64,000 nt of DNA from Pedobacter sp. R20-19 (lineage in GTDB: Bacteria; Bacteroidota; Bacteroidia; Sphingobacteriales; Sphingobacteriaceae): positions 1-64,000 of the forward strand of contig NZ_JCKI01000008.1 of the NCBI RefSeq assembly GCF_000708265.2. The letters are read 5' to 3'. Positions within the stretch are counted from its first letter, which is position 1. Every line of letters begins with the position of its first letter. This document shows positions 50,910 to 60,179 of the stretch, piece after piece. The notes under the pieces are model-generated. The model worked only from the letters and a program-made list of their open reading frames with translations, ran no database searches and was not told the origin of the DNA. The translations under genes and the position numbers were made by a program.

Positions 50910-50935
50910 AAATGGCTGGCTTTTGCCAGCCATTT
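50910..50935 (+). terminator. Hairpin after fabV
   Basis: AAATGGCTGGC and GCCAGCCATTT form a perfect 11-bp stem with a TTTT loop. The following sequence lacks a long T tract, so termination may be partial, which would allow read-through to the GNAT gene. Confidence 0.5.
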
Positions 50936-50951
50936 GCATTAATAAATAAAA

Positions 50952-51485
50952 ATGAATTTCGATATACAGCCTACATTAGAAGATAATTTAATAAAAGTAG
51001 TTCCATTAAAAGAAACTGATTTTGAAAATCTTTATGCGGTAGCTGCTGATCCGCTGGTATGGGAGCAACATCCAAATAAAGACCGCTTTAAAAGAGAAGT
51101 TTTTGAGATTTTTTTCAAAGGGGCAATAGATTCAAAAGGAGCATTTATCATTTATGATCAGGCTACTGGTGAGGTAGTTGGCAGCTCAAGATATTATGAG
51201 TTGAATGAAGAAGAAAAATCCGTTACAGTTGGTTATACTTTTATACGACGTAAGTTTTGGGGTAAGGGTTATAACACTGCACTGAAGAAACTGATGTTCG
51301 ATTATGCTTTTCAATTTACAAACCAGATCATTCTTTATATTGGCGCAACCAATTTCCGATCACAAAAGGCAATAGAAAAATTAGGTGCAATTAAAACGGC
51401 CGAGATTGAGGTTGCTTATTATGGCGAACCTTTAAAATGGAACTTCCTTTATCAAATTAATAAAATAGCATGGAATAGCAGATAG
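50952..51485 (+). CDS. GNAT family N-acetyltransferase
   Basis: 177 residues. The RimJ/RimL-like subfamily is suggested by the opening PLKETDFENLYAVAADPLVWEQHP. The acetyl-CoA loop is in TVGYTFIRRKFWGKGYNTALKKLMFDYAF, and the C-terminal part has YIGATNFRSQKAIEKLGA, the conserved Asn/Ser/Ala-rich helix that contacts CoA. The substrate is unknown (protein N-termini or small amines). It lies 98 bp from fabV with the hairpin between. Confidence 0.9.
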   Translation: MNFDIQPTLEDNLIKVVPLKETDFENLYAVAADPLVWEQHPNKDRFKREVFEIFFKGAIDSKGAFIIYDQATGEVVGSSRYYELNEEEKSVTVGYTFIRRKFWGKGYNTALKKLMFDYAFQFTNQIILYIGATNFRSQKAIEKLGAIKTAEIEVAYYGEPLKWNFLYQINKIAWNSR

Positions 51486-51643
51486 CTGATTTATACCTCG
51501 GGCATTAATGGACATCAATTAGACCCATATACAAATTAACCAGAATCGCTATTTGAATCTTTGTGACAACAAATATTGAACAACAATCAGTTATGTACAC
51601 TCATGTTGCCAGGAATAAAATCGTATTTCTGATTTAGTATTCT

Positions 51644-51651
51644 TATATTTG
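51644..51651 (+). promoter_or_regulatory. -7 element TATATTTG of the cold-shock-domain gene
   Basis: A perfect TAnnTTTG match, 54 bp before the ATG at 51706. Transcription would start near 51658, which excludes the upstream start at 51649. Confidence 0.5.
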
Positions 51652-51705
51652 TATAAATCTCAATTCCACTCACCTTATTTAAAAAAACAAAACAATTATA
51701 TATTT

Positions 51706-52158
51706 ATGGCTAAATCTCAGGCAACATACAGTAAAAAAGAGAACGAAAAAAAACGATTAAAGAAACAAAAAGACAAACAAGAGAAAAAAGAAGAGCGTCA
51801 GTCTAATGCAAAAAAAGGTTTAGCGCTTGAAGACATGATGGCTTACGTTGATGAAAACGGAAACATCTCTTCTACTCCACCAGATCCAAAAAAGAAGAAA
51901 GTATTCAATATTGAGGATGTTCAAATCGGCATCACCAGACAAGAAGACATTATCGACGAAAATCCGGTTAAAAAAGGTACTGTTACTTTCTTTAATGATA
52001 GTAAAGGTTACGGCTTTATCAAAAACACCGAAACTCAGGATAGTATTTTCGTACACGCAAATGGCTTAGTTACTCAAATTAAAGAGGGTGATAAAGTTAC
52101 TTTTGAAGTAGAAATGGGTCAAAAAGGTCCAACAGCTGTTAAGGTATCTAAAATCTAA
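51706..52158 (+). CDS. Cold-shock-domain protein with basic/acidic N-terminal extension
   Basis: 150 residues from the ATG at 51706. Residues 1-80 form a charged extension: a Lys/Glu-rich predicted coil (KKENEKKRLKKQKDKQEKKEE) followed by MMAYVDENGNISSTPPDP. Residues 85-150 are a complete cold-shock domain: KGTVTFFNDSKGYGFIKN with RNP1 (KGYGFI) and DSIFVHANGL with RNP2. It binds single-stranded RNA/DNA as a chaperone; the extension is typical of Bacteroidota homologues and may contact ribosomes or RNA. A long-loop terminator closes the 3' UTR. Confidence 0.93.
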   Translation: MAKSQATYSKKENEKKRLKKQKDKQEKKEERQSNAKKGLALEDMMAYVDENGNISSTPPDPKKKKVFNIEDVQIGITRQEDIIDENPVKKGTVTFFNDSKGYGFIKNTETQDSIFVHANGLVTQIKEGDKVTFEVEMGQKGPTAVKVSKI

Positions 52159-52225
52159 TCGTTGTTAAACGCTCCAATTGCTTTCTCAACAGCAATAAGA
52201 TAAAAATCTGCAGATCAAATTCTGC

Positions 52226-52290
52226 TGCGCCAGGTTTTATAAACATTTATATTTCCGTCTATTTAGCATAAAACCTAGCGCATTTTTTAT
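52226..52290 (+). terminator. Long-loop terminator of the cold-shock gene
   Basis: TGCGCCAGGTTTTAT and ATAAAACCTAGCGCA pair at 14 of 15 positions around a 27-nt loop, then TTTTTT. The remaining part of 52159-52593 holds only an AT-rich promoter region for the next gene. Confidence 0.7.
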
Positions 52291-52593
52291 TTCTCTAATC
52301 AGGCACAATTTAATTTTTGTTCCAATCTCATTTTACGAAAGCATTCAAATTATATTCGAACCTAAAGTTTGGATTAATGCTTTAATGAAATTCTTTGTTT
52401 TTTTTTAAAAATCAATCTGCTTGTATTAGATAAACGTTATCTGCTTGTTTTATATTTGGTTAACTTCAATAATTAGGCTGATTGCATTAAATAAAAAACG
52501 AGATATTTACCTCGCATAAAAAAAAACATCAATCTCGGTGTGGAATTTGCTTTGAATTTACATCATTACAGTACACACAAAGACATATAACTT

Positions 52594-53286
52594 ATGAAAA
52601 AATTAATCGCAATTGCACTCGTTGCATTTTTAGGCTTATCTTCAGCCATGGCTCAACAAATAGATTTACGTAGAAAAATCAGTGTTAGCGGTAACGCAGA
52701 AACAGAGGTAACTCCTGATATCATTTACATTGGAATCTCCTTAAAGGAATATTTAAACGGAAAGAAAAAAGTAGAGATTACTGAACTGGAAAAACAACTT
52801 TACGCTGCGGTACAAAAAGCTGGTATTGCGAAAGAAAATTTAACGGTTAGTAATTTAAGCAGCTGGAACGACAATACTTCAAAAAAGAAAAATCCTGATT
52901 TTTTAGCCAGTAAACAATATCGTTTAAAGGTGAATGATTTAAATAAATTTAATGCCATCCTTGATGAGCTGGATGCTAAAGGGATTGCGAATACTAATAT
53001 TGAAAATTATTCTTACTCCAAAATTGAAAGCCTAAAGAAAGACTTAAAAATTAAGGCCCTGTTAGCTGCAAAAGAAAAAGCGACTTACATGGTTGAAGCA
53101 CTAAATGGTAAATTAGGTGCAGCAATTGAAATTCAGGACGGTGGAGACAATATTATACAACCTGTTTACAGAAATTTCATGGTTCAGTCTGCAATGGCCG
53201 AAACTTCTGCAGATACAGCGCCTGAAATCGACTTTAAAAAAATCAAGTTAAACTTCACTGTTAATGTAGTTTTCGAAATTAAGTAA
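52594..53286 (+). CDS. SIMPL domain-containing protein (DUF541)
   Basis: 230 residues with a signal peptide ending SAMAQQ. The SIMPL domain has the standard order: ISVSGNAETEVTPDIIYIGISL at the start, an LKVNDLNKFNAILDELDAKG middle, ALLAAKEKATYMVEALNGKLG, and a beta-strand end. The fold is periplasmic and forms rings in the E. coli homologue YggE, linked to oxidative-stress tolerance; function here is inferred from family. It is monocistronic with a terminator at 53313. Confidence 0.9.
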   Translation: MKKLIAIALVAFLGLSSAMAQQIDLRRKISVSGNAETEVTPDIIYIGISLKEYLNGKKKVEITELEKQLYAAVQKAGIAKENLTVSNLSSWNDNTSKKKNPDFLASKQYRLKVNDLNKFNAILDELDAKGIANTNIENYSYSKIESLKKDLKIKALLAAKEKATYMVEALNGKLGAAIEIQDGGDNIIQPVYRNFMVQSAMAETSADTAPEIDFKKIKLNFTVNVVFEIK

Positions 53287-53312
53287 TATTATAAAATTAA
53301 AAATCGCTTTTC

Positions 53313-53346
53313 AAAACCTACCAGAACATTTTGGTAGGTTTTTTGT
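53313..53346 (+). terminator. Terminator of the SIMPL gene
   Basis: AAAACCTACCA and TGGTAGGTTTT form a perfect stem with an 8-nt loop and TTTT end. Confidence 0.85.
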
Positions 53347-53380
53347 TTAGTAGACATCGAACACTAAAAAATTTAATATT

Positions 53381-53695
53381 ATGAAAAAATTCATTTACAC
53401 TTTAGCCCTAATTTTCTCTTTAGGCATTAGTTTCAATTCAGTACAAGCTGCTGATAAACCAGCAAAAAACCCTACAGAATTAACCGCTGAGCAAACACTA
53501 AAGTTAGAAAAAATTAAAACCCGTGTGGAAGAGATCAGAGACATGGATAAGTCTAACTTAACTAGAGCAGAGCGCAAAGCTTTACGCAGTGAGTTAAGAG
53601 AATTAAAAGGTCAGGCACGTGCAGTATCAGGTGGTGTTTATCTTTCGGTTGGTGCGATTATCATCATCATCTTATTATTGATCCTGATTTTATAA
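53381..53695 (+). CDS. Small exported protein with C-terminal membrane helix
   Basis: 104 residues. The signal peptide ends VQAADK. A charged helical middle follows (LTAEQTLKLEKIKTRVEEIRDMDKSNLTRAERKALRSELRELKGQ), then GGVYLSVGAIIIIILLLILIL, a membrane anchor that ends exactly at the C-terminus. The overall design (periplasmic helix tethered at the C-terminus) is widespread in this phylum, but no role is known. I recall such proteins sometimes carrying a seryl-tRNA synthetase name, probably by neighbourhood error with the adjacent serS. Confidence 0.8.
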   Translation: MKKFIYTLALIFSLGISFNSVQAADKPAKNPTELTAEQTLKLEKIKTRVEEIRDMDKSNLTRAERKALRSELRELKGQARAVSGGVYLSVGAIIIIILLLILIL

Positions 53696-53722
53696 TAAAA
53701 AACAACATCTATCTATAAAAAC

Positions 53723-53757
53723 AAAAAAAGCTTTGCAGCAATGCAAAGCTTTTTTTG
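53723..53757 (+). terminator. Terminator after the small anchored protein
   Basis: AAAAAAAGCTTTGCA and TGCAAAGCTTTTTTT form a perfect 15-bp stem with a 4-nt loop; the symmetry also serves the minus strand (serS). Confidence 0.85.
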
Positions 53758-53794
53758 TGTGGAATAATATCGTTAAATCTAGTTTTAGCGTATC

Positions 53795-53880
53795 AAAATT
53801 TGGTTGTAGCGTCTCGCTACGATCCAACTCATATAGCGATAGCATTAAGATTGTTTCGTGCCTCGCAATGACGATTTATC
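53795..53880. repeat. REP-like intergenic box
   Basis: TAGCGTCTCGCTACGATCCA with GCGTGAGACG-type inverted pieces and CGTGCCTCGCAATGACG. It resembles the dispersed 'cause-of-TTCGCTACGCTC' family seen at 12275. It sits between convergent genes. Confidence 0.4.
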
Positions 53881-53885
53881 TAAGT

Positions 53886-55157
53886 TTAATCAATAAAATC
53901 GAAACCTGTATATTTCACTAATGCTTCTGGAATTTTAATCCCATTTTCAGTTTGATAGTTTTCTAAAATTGATGCTACAATACGTGGCAAGGCTAAAGCA
54001 CTTCCATTTAGTGTATGTACCAATTGCGTTTTACCTGTAGCGCCTTTAAAACGAATTTTTGATCGGTTACTTTGGAAAGTTTCAACATTTGAAACAGAAG
54101 AAACTTCCAGCCATCTTCCTTGCGCTCCACTCCAAGCTTCCATATCATAAGTCATGGCAGAACCAAAGCCCATATCACCACCGCATAATAATAAAACACG
54201 ATAGTGCAATCCTAATTTTTGCAATAGTGATTGAACATAAGAGCTCATATCTTCAAGGGTTTGATAAGATTGATCTGGATGTGTGATTTGTACCAATTCT
54301 ACTTTATCAAACTGATGTAAGCGATTTAAACCACGAACATGTGCGCCATAAGAGCCAGCTTCTCTACGAAAGCATGGCGTATAAGCCGTATTTTTTATAG
54401 GCAAATCTTCCTCCTTAAGAATCACATCGCGGTATAAATTGGTAACCGGAACTTCAGCTGTAGGGATTAAATATAAATCATCAACAGTAGAATGGTACAT
54501 CTGTCCTTCTTTATCAGGCAACTGACCTGTACCAAAACCAGATGCTGCATTTACCAAATGAGGCACCTGCACTTCATTGTATCCCGCTTCAATAGCCTGA
54601 TCTAAAAAGAAATTGATTAATGCCCTTTGTAATCTTGCACCTTTGCCCTTATATACCGGGAAGCCAGCACCTGTAATTTTCACACCCAGTTCAAAATCAA
54701 TGATATCGTATTTGGCTGCAAGTTCCCAGTGTGGCAAAGCCTGAGCAGGTAATTCAGCTGGCTCGCCAAAAGTATAAACGGTTTTATTTTCTTCTGGTGT
54801 AGTACCTTCCGGCACCATATCATGTGGTAAATTTGGTAACTGAACAAGTAAGTTAAACTGCGCCGCTTCCAGTTCAGCCAACTTCTCCCCTATATTTTTT
54901 ATATTTTCTTTGTGAGATGCGGTTTGTGCTTTAATTGCCTCAGCTTCTTCTTTTTTACCCGTACGCATTAAATCACCAATTTGCTTGGCAGCTGCATTGG
55001 CCTCCGCAGAAATTGCATCTAAAGAAGTTTGAGTGGAACGACGCTCTTCATCAATTTTAATGATTTCATCTACCAGCTCTGGTTGTTTAAAGTTACGTAC
55101 ACTTAAACGATCTAAAACTTTCTCTCTATTTTCGCGGATATAATTAACTTGCAGCAT
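53886..55157 (-). CDS. serS: Seryl-tRNA synthetase
   Basis: 423 residues from the ATG at 55157 (MLQVNYIRENREKVLDRL), the standard family start; the longer frame to 55250 adds unrelated residues. The N-terminal antiparallel coiled coil (about 25-105) reads the long variable arm of tRNA-Ser. The class II core follows with motif 2 (TPCFRREAGSYG) and motif 3 (ALALPRIVASILENYQ). It charges tRNA-Ser and also supplies Ser-tRNA-Sec where that exists. It is divergent from rsmI, 100 bp apart. Confidence 0.97.
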   Translation of the reverse strand: MLQVNYIRENREKVLDRLSVRNFKQPELVDEIIKIDEERRSTQTSLDAISAEANAAAKQIGDLMRTGKKEEAEAIKAQTASHKENIKNIGEKLAELEAAQFNLLVQLPNLPHDMVPEGTTPEENKTVYTFGEPAELPAQALPHWELAAKYDIIDFELGVKITGAGFPVYKGKGARLQRALINFFLDQAIEAGYNEVQVPHLVNAASGFGTGQLPDKEGQMYHSTVDDLYLIPTAEVPVTNLYRDVILKEEDLPIKNTAYTPCFRREAGSYGAHVRGLNRLHQFDKVELVQITHPDQSYQTLEDMSSYVQSLLQKLGLHYRVLLLCGGDMGFGSAMTYDMEAWSGAQGRWLEVSSVSNVETFQSNRSKIRFKGATGKTQLVHTLNGSALALPRIVASILENYQTENGIKIPEALVKYTGFDFID

Positions 55158-55257
55158 TATTTTATTTTTTTCACAAAGATAGAAAGAGTTTTCAGTTTTC
55201 AGTTTGCAGTTTTCAATCATGCACATCTTAACACTTAATTCTTGATACATTTAAACT

Positions 55258-55968
55258 ATGGATGGCAAACTTTTCCTCGTACCTACACCAATAGGGAATT
55301 TAGAAGACATGACTTTTAGAGCCATAAGGATCTTAAAAGAATGTGATTTAATCCTGGCGGAGGATACCCGTACCAGCGCACCAATGCTTAAGCACTTTGG
55401 CATTGATAAACGCGTTTTCTCTCATCACCAGCACAACGAACATAAAGCTACTTCAGAAATTATTAAATTTTTAAATGAGGGGCAAAAAATAGCTTTAATC
55501 TCTGATGCGGGTACGCCTGCCATTTCCGATCCTGGGTTTTTCTTAGTTCGTGAGGCGATTAAAAATGATATTGCTGTAGAATGCCTGCCTGGAGCCACTG
55601 CTTTTGTACCCGCTTTGGTTAATTCAGGTTTACCTGCTGACGCCTTTACCTTTGAAGGATTTCTTCCTGTAAAAAAAGGACGCCAAACGAAGTTTAAAAA
55701 ACTGGCTGATGAAGAACGTACAATTATCCTATACGAAAGTCCACACCGTTTATTAAAGACACTAGAAGACTTTGCACAATACTTAGGAGAAGATAGACAG
55801 GCATCAGTAAGCCGCGAACTAACCAAAATGTTTGAAGAAACAGTTCGGGGCACATTAGTAGAAATAAAATCACACTTTGAAAACAATACTTTAAAGGGAG
55901 AATTTGTAATTTGCATAGCAGGAAAACCTGTAACAAAAAGTAAGAACAAATATGAAGATGCTGAATAG
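55258..55968 (+). CDS. rsmI: 16S rRNA (cytidine-1402-2'-O)-methyltransferase
   Basis: 236 residues, a tetrapyrrole-methylase fold. Signatures: PTPIGNLEDMTFRAIRIL, LAEDTRTS, SDAGTPAISDPGF and the C-terminal RELTKMFEETVRGTL. It transfers a methyl from S-adenosylmethionine to the ribose of C1402 in the decoding centre. The C-terminal extension is short, as in Bacteroidota. The PH/SHOCT gene follows after 21 bp on the same strand, so cotranscription is likely. Confidence 0.95.
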   Translation: MDGKLFLVPTPIGNLEDMTFRAIRILKECDLILAEDTRTSAPMLKHFGIDKRVFSHHQHNEHKATSEIIKFLNEGQKIALISDAGTPAISDPGFFLVREAIKNDIAVECLPGATAFVPALVNSGLPADAFTFEGFLPVKKGRQTKFKKLADEERTIILYESPHRLLKTLEDFAQYLGEDRQASVSRELTKMFEETVRGTLVEIKSHFENNTLKGEFVICIAGKPVTKSKNKYEDAE

Positions 55969-55989
55969 CATGGCAAACTTATACAATAT

Positions 55990-56634
55990 ATGAATAGCAT
56001 AGATAGATTCCTTAGTGACGAACAAGATCCTAAGACTGTAGAAAAAGTTATTGGAAAATTAAATGACCTTTTAACCACAGGAGAAGAACTGTTGTACCTG
56101 GCGGTACAGAAAAAACCAGCTGTTAACTTGCTTCCGGATAGCATTGCCATTTCAAATAAAAGAATTTTTTATTGCGAACCGGGCAACTTGGGTTTGACCA
56201 TGAATTTTAAAGATATTTCCTGGAAAAGCATTAAGGAAGTATCATTCAAAGAAGAACTTTTTGGTTCGAAATTTATCTGTGTTCCGCAATATGGTGAAAA
56301 TATTGTAACGGAGTTTATACCAAAAATACAAGCAAGAAAATTACACCAGGCAGCCAATCAGCAATTAGAAGAATATAAAGAACTGCTACATCAGCAAAAG
56401 CTGGAAGAAAATCGTGCTACGGCATCAGCAATAAACATGAGCGCACAGCCAGTCGCAGAATTACCAATCGAAGAACCTAAAACTTCTGAATTCATTCAGA
56501 TTGCTGAAGTGGTGGAAGAGCCAGAAGATGAAACGACTTTGAAGTTGCGCAAACTAAAAACTTTGTATGACAAACACTTGATCACACAGGAAGAATATGA
56601 AGCTAAAAAAGCAAATATTTTAGATAGCTTTTAA
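55990..56634 (+). CDS. PH-like and SHOCT domain protein
   Basis: 214 residues. Residues 40-125 show the YokE-type bacterial PH fold (LLYLAVQKKPAVNLLPDSIAISNKRIFYCEPG). A Glu/Gln-rich coiled-coil linker follows. The last 30 residues form a SHOCT motif (LRKLKTLYDKHLITQEEYEAKKANIL), usually a short oligomerisation element attached to membrane or stress proteins. The function is unknown. Spacing of 21 bp behind rsmI suggests an operon. The stretch 56635-56847 downstream is made of short AT-rich direct and inverted repeats (GAGAATAG/CTATTCTC) with no gene. Confidence 0.85.
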   Translation: MNSIDRFLSDEQDPKTVEKVIGKLNDLLTTGEELLYLAVQKKPAVNLLPDSIAISNKRIFYCEPGNLGLTMNFKDISWKSIKEVSFKEELFGSKFICVPQYGENIVTEFIPKIQARKLHQAANQQLEEYKELLHQQKLEENRATASAINMSAQPVAELPIEEPKTSEFIQIAEVVEEPEDETTLKLRKLKTLYDKHLITQEEYEAKKANILDSF

Positions 56635-56847
56635 TTTTTAGAAGAAATTAAGGAATAGTAATAGAGAATGGGCAGTAGAGAATAGAAACTGGAAATAGAT
56701 GGTGAAAGATGATAAATTTAAAATCATCTATTTCCTATTCCTTACTACCTATCGCTAAGCCTATTCTCTATTTCCTAAAACCTATTCCCCAATTACAATC
56801 AGCTATCCATATGCCTCTTCTCTATCCCTTCACCCTTCCATACAGCA

Positions 56848-58464
56848 ATGGCTAAAAAACAAACTTACCTCCTTGCCTTAATAAGTGCATTTTTGCTTTG
56901 GCTAGCCTGGCCACCCATTCCCTTTACAACCCCATTGTTATTGGTTGCATGGGTTCCTTTATTAATAGCAATTGATGAGATCGCTAAGGATAATCTGAAG
57001 AAGCAAGGTAAACGTATTTTTTTAACGGCTGGTTTAACGTTTTTGGCATGGAATTCTGCATCAATTTATTGGGTATATAATGCCATCAGCGCTTATAACG
57101 GAGCAATTGTGGCCATTCCGGTATCGTTAATTCCATTTGGTTTAGGTGCGCTCCTCATGACCTTTGCCTTTTGGTTATATTATCGCCTGGGTAAATATGT
57201 AAACAAAAAGATTGCCTACCTGGGACTAATTTCCTTTTACATCGCACTGGAGTATTTACAACAAACTTGGGATTTAGCTTTCCCATGGATGACACTTGGC
57301 AACGGATTAGCGGGGATGCACCAATTGGCACAATGGTATGATTATACTGGTATTTATGGCGGTTCGCTTTGGATTATTACGAGTAATATCCTTGCCTTTG
57401 AAGCATACAAAAAGTTAAAATCAGCATCAGGATATTTAAAATTCAGACCAGTTCTTATCTGGGCCCTGGTAGTTATTATTCCTGTTTCCATATCACTAAC
57501 AAAATATTTTACAGCAACAGAAAAAGGCACACCCAGCAACGTAGTAGTGGTGCAACCCAATATTGATCCTTATTTAAAGCTGAGTGCAATTCCTCCCGCA
57601 GCGCAAATTAAAATTCTTACTCAATTATCAGATTCGATTGCACAATCCAATACGGAATATTTTATCTGGCCAGAAACGGCAATTCCTAATTATGCGGATG
57701 AAGATCATATTCGGAGCAGCGAAGATTTTATCACGCTACAAAACTTTTTAGGTAAATACAAAAACGGCACATTAATTACTGGTATAGAAAGCATTAAAGT
57801 TTATGCCACAAAAAAAACGATTACATCAAAATATGATGAACGCCAGGGGCTGTATTTCGACAATTTCAATACAGCTATGCAGGTAGAAAACTCAGCAAAT
57901 GTTCAGTTTTATCATAAATCGAAATTGGTTCCGGGTGTAGAGAAAATGCCTTTCCCGAAATTATTTTCCTTCCTTGATGGTGTTTTTGCTCAATTAGGCG
58001 GAACAGTTGGCGGATGGGGTTGGCAAGAAAAACCTAGTGTATTATATGCACAAAGTGGAATCGGCGCAGCACCTGTAGTATGCTATGAAAGCTTGTGGGG
58101 TGATTGGATAGGACAGCAAGTTAAGGAGGGGGCACAATTTATTGCAATCATCACCAATGATGGTTGGTGGGGTAACACTTCGGGAAAAGACCAACATGCC
58201 ATGTATGCCAAACTTCGGGCCATTGAAACACATCGCGATATTGCAAGATCTGCCAACACCGGGATTTCCTGCTTCATTAATCAACGTGGCGATGTAACCC
58301 AAAGCACCAAATGGTGGACAAGAACAGCACTAAAAGGCAATATCTACCTGAATGATGAAATTACGTTTTATGTAAAAAGTGGTGATATTATTGCAAAAAT
58401 TTTAAGTTTTATGGCAATTTTATTGGTATTGATTATACCATATAAAAAATGGGTAAAGAAATAA
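56848..58464 (+). CDS. lnt: Apolipoprotein N-acyltransferase
   Basis: 538 residues. About six membrane helices lie in residues 8-205, then a periplasmic nitrilase-like domain with catalytic Glu276 (WPETAIP), Lys in HKSKLVPGVEKMP and Cys in PVVCYESLWGD. A final helix is at 512-532. It N-acylates the diacylglyceryl-cysteine of lipoproteins, the last maturation step. It lies 119 bp upstream of lspA, which performs the preceding step. Several lipoproteins are encoded in this window. Confidence 0.95.
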   Translation: MAKKQTYLLALISAFLLWLAWPPIPFTTPLLLVAWVPLLIAIDEIAKDNLKKQGKRIFLTAGLTFLAWNSASIYWVYNAISAYNGAIVAIPVSLIPFGLGALLMTFAFWLYYRLGKYVNKKIAYLGLISFYIALEYLQQTWDLAFPWMTLGNGLAGMHQLAQWYDYTGIYGGSLWIITSNILAFEAYKKLKSASGYLKFRPVLIWALVVIIPVSISLTKYFTATEKGTPSNVVVVQPNIDPYLKLSAIPPAAQIKILTQLSDSIAQSNTEYFIWPETAIPNYADEDHIRSSEDFITLQNFLGKYKNGTLITGIESIKVYATKKTITSKYDERQGLYFDNFNTAMQVENSANVQFYHKSKLVPGVEKMPFPKLFSFLDGVFAQLGGTVGGWGWQEKPSVLYAQSGIGAAPVVCYESLWGDWIGQQVKEGAQFIAIITNDGWWGNTSGKDQHAMYAKLRAIETHRDIARSANTGISCFINQRGDVTQSTKWWTRTALKGNIYLNDEITFYVKSGDIIAKILSFMAILLVLIIPYKKWVKK

Positions 58465-58583
58465 TAATTCTTTGTATAGTTGTTTTATGCTTTGACTGTT
58501 CAACTGAAAATACACAAATACATTAGGATAGTTTGTCGGTTATTCCACCCATGCAAATAACTAATGATTCTTATTAAAAACAT

Positions 58584-59090
58584 ATGCAGTACCATAAAAA
58601 CTTTACCAGATTTTCCCTTATCGTTTTCCTAATCTTAAATATTGCAGTAGATCAGATTTCAAAATTCATTGTAAGATTGGAGATTTCTGATTACGAACAC
58701 ATTGCATTGATAAAAAATATTTTTACGCTTACAAGGGTTGAAAACAGTGGTGCTTTTTTAAGTTTAGGCGATAACATGCCTTATATTTTCAGGCTAATTA
58801 TCTTAACAGGATTGCCGCTTTTATTTCTGGGTTATGGCTTATACTATCTATTTTCAAAACCTAACCTGCCAGGTAGTATGCAAATTGCATTATGTTTTTT
58901 AATCGGTGGCGGCATTGGTAATTTATACGACCGGATTGTACATGGATCAGTTACTGATTTTATGCATTTGGATTTTCATATTTTTCAAACAGGCGTATTT
59001 AATTTCGCCGATATTTTCATCATGATTGGCGTAGGGATTTTACTTTTACTATCCATTACTGCAAATATGATCAAAAAGAAAACTGAATAG
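58584..59090 (+). CDS. lspA: Lipoprotein signal peptidase (signal peptidase II)
   Basis: 168 residues and four membrane helices. The conserved Asp residues are in VDQISKFIV, in GGGIGNLYDRIVHGSVTDF (first catalytic Asp) and in FNFADIFIMIG (second catalytic Asp). Family motif NSGAFLSLG is present. It cleaves diacylglyceryl-modified prolipoproteins just before Cys. It follows lnt on the same strand at 119 bp; both act on the same substrates. Confidence 0.96.
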   Translation: MQYHKNFTRFSLIVFLILNIAVDQISKFIVRLEISDYEHIALIKNIFTLTRVENSGAFLSLGDNMPYIFRLIILTGLPLLFLGYGLYYLFSKPNLPGSMQIALCFLIGGGIGNLYDRIVHGSVTDFMHLDFHIFQTGVFNFADIFIMIGVGILLLLSITANMIKKKTE

Positions 59091-59223
59091 TTTAGGAGTT
59101 TTTATCGTTTGGCTTTAAATACATCAGAAATATCGCAGTAAAATTAATATATACAGCTTTGTATTTTTTATACTATATTTACGATAGTAATACACGTCAT
59201 TACGATAAACTAAAAGCTAAACT

Positions 59224-59973
59224 ATGAAGACTCTAATTAAAAACCTCGCATCAATTGCGATACTCTCTATTTTCATTATTTCCTGTTCTAAAAAGAATGA
59301 AATGCCTCAAGATCCTCAAACTGAAACCACTCAACCGAATAAGGTTTTGGCCTACATTAAAAAGCTTGGATTTTCAGATGCACAAATTGTGGATAAAGGA
59401 GACAATTATATTGTTGACGGAGATATGGTATTCAGCAAAAACATGGAAGTTCCTGCAGATAAGGGAAATCAGATAACCGAGCAGTATTATAATGGATATA
59501 TTGTAACTAACAGTAGAAATATACGTGTTAAAATCGATCCTTCAATAACCAGTATGACCAGTGAAATCAATGGTGCAATTAATCAATGGAATACAGTACC
59601 CAACGCTAATCTTAGATTTGTAATTACCACAGGTAGCGTTTACGATATTCTGATTAAAGTAGATAATACCATTGGAAGTTCTACATGCGGACAGGCTTAT
59701 CTGTCAACATCTAACGGCTTGGCAGGCAATACCGTTTGGATTAATCAGGCATTGATTCAAAACAATTCAGCTGCACAACGTCAGAGAACAATAGCACATG
59801 AATTTGGGCATACCATTTCCTTCAGACATACCAACCAATCTACAACAGTTAATGTACCTGGAGTTGGAGGAACAGATGCTCAATCATTAATGAATGGCGG
59901 ACAATGTGGAAGTGGCGCTACTGTTTTATCAACAAAAGATAAACAGGCTACGGCAGCATTATACCCATTGTAA
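59224..59973 (+). CDS. M57-type zinc metalloprotease, lipoprotein
   Basis: 249 residues. The lipoprotein signal has its lipobox at IISC-SKK (Cys21). An N-terminal domain (about 40-100) has LAYIKKLGFSDAQIVDKGDNYIVDGDMVF, which resembles an inhibitory propeptide-like region. The peptidase domain has HEFGHTISFRH with Zn ligands His192, His196 and His202, a metzincin-like site. The Met-turn-like segment is SLMNGG. It ends AALYPL, typical of the family. It likely acts at the cell surface; the substrate is unknown. Confidence 0.88.
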   Translation: MKTLIKNLASIAILSIFIISCSKKNEMPQDPQTETTQPNKVLAYIKKLGFSDAQIVDKGDNYIVDGDMVFSKNMEVPADKGNQITEQYYNGYIVTNSRNIRVKIDPSITSMTSEINGAINQWNTVPNANLRFVITTGSVYDILIKVDNTIGSSTCGQAYLSTSNGLAGNTVWINQALIQNNSAAQRQRTIAHEFGHTISFRHTNQSTTVNVPGVGGTDAQSLMNGGQCGSGATVLSTKDKQATAALYPL

Positions 59974-60016
59974 TTAAAAAATCAGATAAGTAACCTAAAA
60001 GATCGTAATGACATGG

Positions 60017-60045
60017 AAGCTGTTTCTTTGAGACAGCTTTTTCTT
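60017..60045 (+). terminator. Terminator of the M57 gene
   Basis: AAGCTGTTTC and GAGACAGCTT form a 10-bp stem (one wobble), followed by TTTTTCTTTT. Confidence 0.75.
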
Positions 60046-60179
60046 TTAAGAATATGATTACCTCGGGGCTTGAAGCTGAATTAACTTCAGGTTTCTTAAC
60101 ATAGAATTGTCACCCTTAAACAAACATATATTTATATTTAGGTGTTAAACAATCTAGAAATAATCAAAAAAAACCAATC

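Noticed and set aside
55170..55257. Serine-responsive leader (T-box) upstream of serS
   Set aside because: The 100-bp serS/rsmI gap contains no T-box core or long stem, and T-boxes are not expected in Bacteroidota.
56635..56847. Possible hairpin RNA from GAATAG/CTATTC repeats
   Set aside because: The repeats are short, AT-rich and irregular. They look like low-complexity intergenic drift, with no promoter-terminator pair.
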